NCBI GenBank assembly: GCA_002633005.1
Contig: NMRA01000197.1
Span: 393,276-432,243, forward strand
Direction of reading: 5' to 3'
Source of the DNA: Phoronis australis
Taxonomy: Eukaryota; Phoronida; Phoronidae
Length of the DNA: 38,968 bases
This document shows positions 22,521 to 32,100 of the stretch, one piece after another. The position numbers and the translations under genes were made by a program. The notes under the pieces are model-generated. The model was not told the DNA's origin. It was given only the letters and a program-made list of their open reading frames with translations, and searched no databases. Positions within the stretch are counted from its first letter, which is position 1, and each line of letters starts with the position of its first letter.

Positions 22521-23999
22521 TGGCCCCCCCCCGGGTGCGAGCATGAGTGTGTACTAAATTTCACATTATTTCACGTCTTCCCGTGCTTCATTGGACTAAA
22601 TACAACGTCCAAGCATCGAGTGGGCGGAAAGCCACTATCAGTAAAAAACGTTCAATATAAGCGTGAGCTCAATAAAACTGAAGACGGTCTGCATGATTTA
22701 AAGTTCCTCAGTCAATGCCTTTACTGGAAAAAATATTAACGAAAGTTTGGGTCCCGTTTAAGAGAATTAACGTGTATTAATCGTAACTTATATTACTTCA
22801 GTGAAAATTTATCGATAAGATGAAGAATTCTGCAAACGCTCCACTGCGCAAAAGCATGGTTAGGTTGACACTCGTTGTCCGGATGAAATCAATGAGCATA
22901 AATGGGATACTATCACTCGACGTTAATAAGGACTTTCGTGAGGCCATTTTATGGGAGAGTAAAAGGATTCGATTTCAGTTGTTAGCTAACGTGCAGAGCG
23001 CGAAGTGCAGCTTTAAACAATAAGTTAAACTTGATTAGTTCATATTGGAGACGTCGGCAAACCTCGACGCCATTTTTACAGTACTAAAGTTAATTATGAC
23101 ACTGTCTTTCACTTTGGATCATTTATTTAACCTAGGAACCACGTTCCTAGATTTAACCAAATAAATCCTGGATTAAACTTAACCTAACTAATGAATTTTT
23201 TTGTGATACCGACAGTTGGCACAACATGCTGACTTCGAATGCTTCAAGCCGTTCAAGCCGAAGGTTTTCTATTCGTCGCGGTAATTAGTGCCTGGATGAC
23301 AGAAAATGATATTTTTAAACATGTTTGGCTTACTGAAATTTAATACCTCGTAAAATGTTAACGTGTAGAATCATTCTTTAGCGGAAGAAATGCGATCAAT
23401 CAAAAATTTGCCCACTAGCCCTGCCTGCGACGGGATTTTTGGCAAAAGTTTTGACTGTCGTAGTTTTTTTTTTTTACAGTGATTCAAGTTTCAATAGGCG
23501 TAAAGGATATGTGTCGTGACATCGGACAAAAGACTGAGCTGGCGATTAACAAAACAGAATGATTGATATCAGGCCTCTGAAAACCGCTATCGCCGGAATT
23601 CGGACTAAAGGGAAATTAGTTGGGGAATAGTTCGTGAATTTTCAGCCACTTTTCCTCCAAAATGTTTTTCGTTAGTTGGCCGAAATATTTTAAGGGCACT
23701 GTTTTTATTCTTTATCAATATTGAATCAAAATTTGTTTTTAGAGTTCTTAATTTTACTGAATCTTGCGTGAGAAATATAACAATGCTTTAGGCTTACGCT
23801 CCTACTGAGGCGTTGGTGGCGGACATTGAATTAGTAACCAGCTCAGGCCGCCTGTCCGGTACGTGTAATCGACATGATAAGTCCTACGTTTGAGTTAAAT
23901 TTTTATTGAGCCAGAATTGCATGTTTCAGTGGAAAAAAGAGAAGTCTCTGGTAGTGAACGCCAAAAAGTGGTGCGGGGAGCGGGCCAAAAGGGCCCGGT
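22521..23999. other. Intergenic DNA
   Basis: No supported gene. ORFs at 22820-23023 and nearby are short and unrecognised. Confidence 0.3.
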
Positions 24000-24830
24000 A
24001 CATAACAGTATTATTGCTGCGCGTGAACTTGGAATGTTACGGCTTAATCTCTAGATCGCGAGTGCGTGAACCTCGAATACGCGTAGAAACTTGGCAAGTT
24101 TACTCAAATAATCACGTTTACGTTGACAAAAATTCACACTGCACCAAATCAAATTACATGTTAATAAAATAACGTAAATTTTAACTAATATTTTTCAATT
24201 CCACGTGACTGATCAAGTCATTGCCGATCTAAATCACCAAAAAATCATAATCAGTTATTTAACCGTTGAACCTCGGGCCGATTGGCAGAAGTTACGCTCA
24301 ATGGGTGTCCATCATCCCATCATCATGAGGCTAATAGTTACAAAAAATTCTTTACGCTGAACAAAAAAAATAACCTGATTGCCCAAATGAATATTCAAGT
24401 TCACGCATACGCGATCTTGAGATTATAACTGAAGCCTTAGAGTAGGAGTTCCAAGTTCCGAGACACAGCATTACTATGACTGTCTTTTGGGTAAACTCTT
24501 TCGGCATGCGTGAACTTGGATTTGAATATTCTTTAAAGCAACCAGGGGAATTTTTTTGTTCAGTGAAAAGAATTTTTGTAATTATTGGCCTCACGATAAC
24601 CCATTTTCTCTTTTACCGTGTTGCACCGGAGGATGTTGAATGGCTAAATCAGTTATTGTTTGGTGAAATACAAGGATCGCCAGTAGTTGAAAAGGTTGGT
24701 TAAAATTGGCATTCTTTTATTCAAATGTAATTTAATTTAGTGCAGAGCAAATTTTTATGAAAGTGAACGTGATCATTTGAACGAACTTGTCAAGTTGTAT
24801 CGCGTATTCCAAGTTCACGCACAGCAAATT
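24000..24830. repeat. Inverted-repeat cluster built on GCGTGAACTTGGA
   Basis: Arms 24322-24409 and 24504-24597 are imperfect inverted copies around a ~95-base centre. The motif GTGAACTTGG or its complement recurs at about 24024, 24398, 24510 and 24805 (degenerate at 24450), and 24020-24080 is itself an inverted match to 24400-24460. Probably nested ends of one transposon family. Confidence 0.6.
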
Positions 24831-25416
24831 GCGGTCACCAGCCTCCCGTTCAGTAACACTGGGACCTCGCTAAAAAGCAAGACTTCGCGAGATTACGTGA
24901 GATATTGCCGTGCATTTTAAATAAGAGCACGTGACTTAGACTAAGTTATAGCTAGGACCTAGCGTCTACTGAACGCACGCCAGATGTCAGTAATGTAGTT
25001 TCTTGATTGTGAACTCGGTTATGGTTCTCCGAGGTCTGTATCTGTTATTTACGAACACATTACGTGTTTATGAGGCGCATTGAGGCAGAACACACGGTTT
25101 TGGAAGAATTTGACTGTACTACACACAGGTAATAATGGTTTTGACCAACTCATTCTTTCCCAAAGTATCCAAAATGACCGAACGATTCACGGCAGTTTAC
25201 TTACTAGTAGATAGATGGACTACTTACTGTTCATCTCGTTTCGTGTATCGTCGGAATTTCGAATTTCGGCACATTTTCGCGTACACTTTGCATGTTATAT
25301 ATAAACTGTATGAGAAGTATTGTCTAAAAAGACCGAGATAAGTTTTGTCCAGACTGGAAGACATTGTGCAGCTGTGGATTACTGCGAGGTAGGTAATTAC
25401 AGACTTATATGAGGGC
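24831..25416. other. Intergenic DNA
   Basis: Nothing I can support as gene or repeat. Confidence 0.3.
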
Positions 25417-25575
25417 CAGGGGCGGATCCAGGATTTTGAGTTGGGGGGGCAGGGCAGAGTATTAGCCAGGATTTCGCCGTTAGAAATTCGCACCCCCCAC
25501 TGCCAAATGGAATCTGGGAGAATTTTAGGGGGGGCATGGCCCGGCTCCTTGGGCCCCCCCTTAAATCTGCCACTG
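25417..25575. mobile_element. 159-bp MITE of the CAGTGGCGGATC family
   Basis: It starts CAGGGGCGGATCCAGG and ends TTAAATCTGCCACTG, inverted copies, with G/C runs inside each end as in the elements at 9530 and 25608. A target duplication is not clear. Confidence 0.65.
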
Positions 25576-25607
25576 ACTACACTCTTTTATAGAATACACT
25601 GTAGTCT

Positions 25608-27989
25608 CAGTGGCGGATCTACGTTTTCAGCAAGGGGGGGTTTAGGATTCCCGCCAAGGTCGAATCCTAGGCGCGAAGCGCCGAGCGGGAGGAGGTCAGG
25701 AGGGGGGTTTCCCCTCCCGTGTAAGAAATTTTTTAGTTTTTGTAGCCAAATAGTGAAATTTCCATGCATCCTGGTAAGTTTCTGGCACTTAACATGTCTC
25801 TGGAGTTTTTCTTAAGATAATTAAAAACCCTTCTCGATTTCGTCACATGAACTTGGCACATAAGTTTCGTGAAACCATATTGTGCACATCTGGGTATGAG
25901 TCACGCCACCAGCAAAAATTTTTGTTGGAACATCTGCTTACACACACCTTTTTTAGCATATGAAAAGTCGTATACGAAAAAGTGGGGTGTGTATACAGGG
26001 GTTTAGACAATTTCCAAATATTCAAGAGCATAATTAAGGAGCACCGACGAGGCGTAAAAACTTGAATATCAGATGATCGCGTAACAGCAGCCTCAAGCTG
26101 TTTAAGAACGAAGACCTGTACTGTTACTCTGGAAATAAACATGTGTTCTGTCTCGTTGCGAGAAAAACTGGCGAACGATGGTGCTCTCAACTCATAGTCT
26201 ATTATTAAAAGCGACAATGAATAATTAGGTATCACTTTATTGAGCTGAATCACGTTGACAACAATTGAAAAACGTCAAATCTATCAGGAAACAAGTTATC
26301 TGAAAACAGTTTCACGAAACCAAAACATCCTGTGCACAGTGGTGAAAAGATACACTGGACTAGTTTGCAGAGGGACCAGATGTACGCTGAGAGTACACAA
26401 AAAGCTGACCTGGTCCGTCACGAGATCAAGAGTACACCTGTGGTTATTATCCCTATAAAAATAGTCGATCTGTCGCAGGAGCAAACAGTACTGGTTGAGA
26501 TATATTGTTTTACAAAGCACACTTTGGTAAAAAAATCACAAGACTAGTCGCCGAGGGACCAGAAGTACACTGAAACTCAACATCTACACAAATCAAGCTG
26601 GCCTGGTCCGTCGCGAGACCTAAAGTGTACTATGCAAAAAATTTTGAATTGAAAACTTCTCTCTAAAATTTTAATCCCCAGTGGTTACTCATGCGTTAGT
26701 CCTATCCTTCTGTTGTCTAGACTACTGAGGAATTTGTATATCGGATCCAATGATTTGCTCGTCTTGGAACCATTCTACCCAGATATCTTCGATGTTTGTT
26801 GCCAACTCTTGCACTTTGTCAATGAGCTTGTAAGCCCCTACAATGTCAGCATCTCGTTTCGCAGCTCAGCTGACACTAAGACCCTTGAGGTTGCCAAGTC
26901 CATTCAAAAGACTTACATGCGCAACTAAATTTGATCCGTTCATCATGGACCACTTCAAACCTTGACGAAGCATCCCAGGACCTATTTGCATCTCTTGCAA
27001 TTTTCGAAATAAATGTCCCAATGTCTGAACACTTGAAACCCGAAGTACTAATATCAAATAAATGCCCATGGGCATGAGCGTTTCATCGGGTGAGCCTTTC
27101 TGCGGAAATTCCGAGTATAGAAGACGGCAGTGTGCTTATTGCAGGTAGACAGACGGTAGGTGTTGAGGTCGGAACTAGGACTCCTTAGGAGGCCTATTGA
27201 ACATCGCACGAGTCCCGCAATACTTTGTTGTGAAAGAACAGCCTCCTTGCAATTTCTGGTACTGTACACTTTTCGCGAATGCGGTCACTTTCTCAATGTG
27301 AGTGCCCCCTTGGTCATTCCTTGTATAGACATAACTTCTTATAGAGTGTGTCTTCAAACGGACTCGCGACCAGACCACGACGCCCGCCACAATAGCAATT
27401 CTTCGGAAAAAGAATTTTTTCAAAAATATTACATGTACATGTACACAATATTACATGTACATGTACACTGTATGATATTGCGCAAGACAACTTTACTTTA
27501 CATCAGTTACAAACGTGTGGAGTGTAATAGAATGACACGACATGAAAGATGAGGTAAAAACGTTGCACATCAATTCGCCTGAATATCAGGATTGCGGCAC
27601 CGCATTATTTTCCCTAATCAAATCAAAATATATCTTAGAGTAAAGAAGCTAGTTACCTAAAGAAATCAGCTGTAGAACTGCTCTTTCAGCGGTGAATCCA
27701 TCTAAAATGCTTGGCTACTTCAGAAGTGTCGACGGAAGCGCGCGCACAATAAATCCCCGCGCGTTTTGCCGATGAGCCACAATGACTCAGCAATTCACAA
27801 CGCAAAAAACTATATTTTCAGAGTGAACCCCCCCTCAATTTTTTCCAAGTTGGTTTACTTGGGGTTTACACACGCTGGCAGTGCCGTTTTTGTTTTGCTG
27901 GAGACGCTTTTGTTTTTTTTTTTTAATTTTGGGTCCTGGCCCGAGGGGGGGTTTAAACCCCCTGACCCCCCCTCGTAGATCCGCCACTG
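25608..27989. mobile_element. 2382-bp hAT-like element with 5-bp target duplication
   Basis: Perfect inverted ends CAGTGGCGGATCTACG and CGTAGATCCGCCACTG are flanked by AGTCT on both sides (25603-25607, 27990-27994). Internal G/C runs next to the ends and the motif GGCGCGAAGCGCC (about 25670) fit hAT-type MITEs. ORFs inside (25843-26253 minus, 26713-26928 plus, 27160-27552 plus) show no transposase motifs that I recognise, so it appears non-autonomous or heavily decayed. Confidence 0.8.
26358..26632. repeat. Diverged direct repeat with GGACCAG/CTGGTCC palindromes
   Basis: Two ~85-bp copies (about 26358-26440 and 26542-26632) share GACTAGT, GAGGGACCAGA and CCTGGTCCGTC. Each copy holds GGACCAG and its complement CTGGTCC, so each can form a hairpin. 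They lie inside the 2.4-kb element. Confidence 0.6.
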
Positions 27990-27994
27990 AGTCT

Positions 27995-28746
27995 CTTAGT
28001 GATTCGTGAACCAGCACATTTCATATTTTGTTCCCACGAGCTTTCATGGCTGTGACAACCCATATGGCGTGCCAAGGCCGGTTACAAGCGCATAGTGTCC
28101 CATGATTTTGAGTTGTTATGTTGCATCAATAAATTAAAGACGAAGTGACTTTTCACTCTATTCTTCTCGTCATACTGAATAGGGATAAGTTATCATTGTC
28201 ACCCTGGCTATGCGAGGTACCTATTGGGTGGCACATTGCTTGCAATTGCGGTATTATGAACGTAATGGTAATTTTCCAACAGTGCTGGATTACATGAAAT
28301 TATTCGTCTCGATCCACCATGCAAGTTCATTGACAATTCCTAATGATGTGGCCCATATCATACCACTGTCTTTTGGACATGCAATATGTTATCATCTTGA
28401 GGAAGAGAAAGTCAACATTATATTGCTCATTGCGTTTCCTTGGGGCTAAGGTTGTTTTTCATTAGTAGAATACACATGACTTGAGTTGCATTGCGTATTT
28501 GCCAAACTATTATAAACATTAACATTTGAGGAGCCAAGTTATCACTAATTAACTACCATTTCCATATTTTCACATTCACAACTCAGTGATCTTATAGTTT
28601 GGCTCTTCAGTGGTTCCTCTCCACTATAGAATTTGATGGATCTCATCAAATGAAGTAATGGTTGGCTATATTTGTCTTTAAACTTCGGGATATACAATTT
28701 AAGGAAAGCATTCCAGAAATGTTTATAAATGTGTAAATTCAGTTTC
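27995..28746. other. Region upstream of the kappaB-Ras acceptor array
   Basis: The promoter and first non-coding exon of kappaB-Ras may lie here or further upstream; neither could be identified. ORF 28210-28449 is unrecognised. Confidence 0.3.
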
Positions 28747-29030
28747 TGTATTTGTCATTACAGTCTGATGAATCATAGATGTACTATAGTCTATGGATGT
28801 ATTTGTCATTACAGTCTGATGAATCATAGATGTACTATAGTCTATGGATGTATTTGTCATTACAGTCTGATGAATCATAGATGTACTATAGTCTATGGAT
28901 GTATTTGTCATTACAGTCTGATGTGAATCATAGATGTACTATAGTCTATGGATGTATTTGTCATTACAGTCTGATGAATCATAGATGTACTATAGTCTAT
29001 GGATGTATTTGTCATTACAGTCTGATGAAT
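28747..29030 (+). repeat. 51-bp minisatellite carrying a splice acceptor, 5.5 copies
   Basis: Units begin at 28747, 28798, 28849, 28900 (53 bp, TG inserted), 28953 and 29004 (partial). Each holds TTTGTCATTACAG|T, an acceptor-like site. The last one lies 46 bases before the kappaB-Ras start codon. Confidence 0.9.
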
Positions 29031-29173
29031 TCATTACTTGAAATGTGTTACTAATGGACTAAATAATGCCTGCAAACTCTAAAACGTGGAAGGTGTTCGT
29101 GATGGGCAGTGCTGCTACTGGGAAGACATCTTTACTTGAGCAGTTGATCTATGGCAGTCACATCAAAGGTTCT
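29021..29173 (+). CDS. NKIRAS: kappaB-Ras coding exon 1 with 5' UTR
   Basis: The last of six repeated acceptors (TTTGTCATTACAG) ends at 29020. The 45-base UTR holds short upstream ORFs starting at 29025, 29043 and 29054. ATG at 29066 opens residues 1-36 including the P-loop. The donor is TCT|GTAAGT, phase 0. Which of the repeated acceptors is used is not known. Confidence 0.8.
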
Positions 29174-32100
29174 GTAAGTAAGAACAAATCTCAGAAATAT
29201 TTAATTGAGAGCTTGGAAGCAACTTCTGCTTTGTTGGTCAGACCAAATTGAGCTGACAAAGAAGAAATGAAATATGTTTCAGTCACCGAGATTTTGTGAC
29301 AGTGGCCTTTTTGCCATTTGCCCTCTCCATTGTCATTTGCATGGACTAAGGGGACTAGCTGTGTTTGTTTTAAGAGTCAGGAATACAGATTTACTGTCAA
29401 ATAGCCCTGTGTGAACACTTTGTACAAAAGTAATATACTTTTTGCTTTAAAGGTCTATTTTGCCCTGTTTTGCTGAATGATAAGAATGAAAATGGAGTTA
29501 CGGCTTTTACTGCTATCAAATTGGACAGGATTCTTTCTCCATTACCATGTGAAGTCTCAGGCAATGCATACATGCCAACCTTCAATAAACTCTGAAGTGT
29601 TGTTTGAGTGTCACTGATGGTTTGCTTGAGTTAATAGTAATGATTTTGACATTCTTGTTTGAAAATAGAATCCTATCACAATTCAAGAATATTGTGAGAT
29701 AAAATTTTCGAGAATAAAAATTCCGAATTTGTTTTTAGCCAGCTAAGCAGGACAAGTGCAGCTTTAAGTGTTGAATAATGCAGCCACACAACTGGTTGTT
29801 TTGGCTTATGGAAGGTTGAAACTAGGCTTCCCATTCTTAACTGTCTAAATATCCTTGAATTATACATGGTGTTGTGAAAAATTACAAAATGTTCTTATAA
29901 TTGATGATTAAGTGATGAACTCTTACTATATATTTCAACAATTTAATCCTCTTTATAATCAACCAAGGCCAGATAAGTCTGTTGGATAAGCAATCAAGCT
30001 TTTTTCTCTTGTTATATAATGGAAGTACACACTTTTGTTTAGTGAATTACTTTACTCATTTATTGCAGGCGATGTCTCCAACAATTGAGGATATCTACAT
30101 TGCCAACATTGAAACTGATCGTAGTGTGAAGGAGAGAGTGAGGTTCTATGACACGGCTCCTGTGGTTAGTTACGTTCATCAACAATAGTAACACAGACAA
30201 AATGAAAGACATTTCTTGACAGTTTTGTATTGAGAATCTATGCTTAGTCACAATTTGACTACCAGTTTGTCTCTTATAAACTCTGACTACAATGTGTCTG
30301 TCAAAATAACCTCTTTTATTGAATAATAATTATGTCTTTAGTCTTCCAAGCTGAAGAACTATAAGTTTAGTGATTCTTGGCAGTTTTGTGTTCTTTTCTC
30401 TGCAGTTGGAAGTCGGTAATTCACATATGTTATTTGTGTTACTTGTCCAATTCAAACTTACGTCTGGACATGTTATACATATTTTTCTGATGTTAAATTC
30501 TGGATGTTTTAACAATGGAATCTAATCCTACGTTGTAGTTTAGGTTAAGCTGAAGTCACAAACTTCAAACTGGACAAAGTCAAGTTAGCAGCAGTGAATC
30601 TTTTCTGTTGAAGCAGTCAGTGGTCTTTTTTCAGTCCGTGCATCATGTGTTTTTAGAAACACTAACTCCCCTTATAAAGCAACCAAAGTTCAGGTTTCCA
30701 CCCCCAAGGGTGAACCAAAACACGGGGTTCCACTCCTAAGGGTGAACCAAACAATGAAATCTACTGTACTCCATTAGAATAATGAGATTGAAAGATGAAG
30801 ATACCTTTTGGAGGTTGATGGTTTTGATGTGTGGGCAAGACAGGGTACTCCTATATCATGAACTGGTTTGCTAGTTGTATTTGCTCTAAAGGTATCTTAA
30901 TCTTCTGTTTTCAAGGAAAACAATCATAATTTTCACGGATGGTGCTACATATAAGCATTGACATAAGTCCTCCTATAGATTTCTATTTGTTCACAATCTC
31001 TTGTCATACGTAGCATTACCAAGCCATGGAAATGGTGGTGATTTATTTGAATCTTTTCTCGACTGAATGTTTTTACGTTGTAGGATTTGAATGAACCTGA
31101 GCTGCAGAAACAGTATGTAAGCTACGCTGATGTAAGTACAATTGTATTAATTGTGGTGTCTGTCTAATAGTAACAGCACCACCTAGTGTTTGGGCATGGT
31201 ACTTGCCTATCTGGACTTGGAAACATCTGTCATTTATGTTGCTCATCTAACTTATTGAATTTGGTTCTTATTAATAATTTTTCGTCACATCGAACTTCTG
31301 AAAATTGAAAATCACTTGTGACTCTGTCAAGGAGTACAGTAACCTAAATGCTCTCAAATGCTTGCTTTGTTCTTTGGAATGTGACCTGAGTTAATCTCAT
31401 GTGAGCCCTTCAATTATATAGATCTCTTCTAATCTCTGCAAGGTACAACTATACCAATTCTATAGTGAATGATCATTATATCTGTTGGCGGTGGTATGCA
31501 AGGTGCAAACTCACATGGGTGCAAACTCACATGGGTGCAAATATTAACGAACTCGTGGAAGTCAGATGTGCATCTTCTCTTAAAGTGGCAATAAACCCTC
31601 ACATTCTGTTAAAAACAACTTTCGACTTGGGCTACTTACATGTACCTTGTTAACAAACCAGTCTCATCTTGTTCCTTACTAAGATTAGAAAATGATTTCT
31701 TGGCTTGAGAAGAACTGTCGTGTTGTTTTTGCTAAAGAACATGTCTGTTAAGTTGTGTGCCGTGGAGGTTTAGGCAGTATGGCCATCAGGGAAATTCTAT
31801 GCAACTGATTGTAACCAATTTCTATTCAGACAAAGATAAGAACGCCATGATGTTGCTTTGGAAATGCAAATTTGTCTGTAAAGGAAGTTGATGTTTTTTG
31901 AAACAAGTACACCATGTAAAACAAATTTAATTTCGACAATGTTCAATGCTATAGTTATTTTTCTTTTTGCACACAACCCTTCAGATCAGTTGGATTACTC
32001 ATTTCTTGGATAGAATCTCGAGAAAAATGCAATTTTTAGTGCAAAGTACATTTTCCCCCTATGTTACAAAGGAAATGCTTGATGAAAAAGTTACGTCATG

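Noticed and set aside
25843-26253. 136-codon minus-strand ORF as transposase
   Set aside because: No transposase or other family motif seen. The ORF sits inside a decayed transposon and similar-sized chance ORFs occur elsewhere in the window.
28723-28926. Repeat ORFs on both strands before kappaB-Ras
   Set aside because: The 51-bp unit is a multiple of three, so several frames stay open by chance; the array is intron/UTR sequence.
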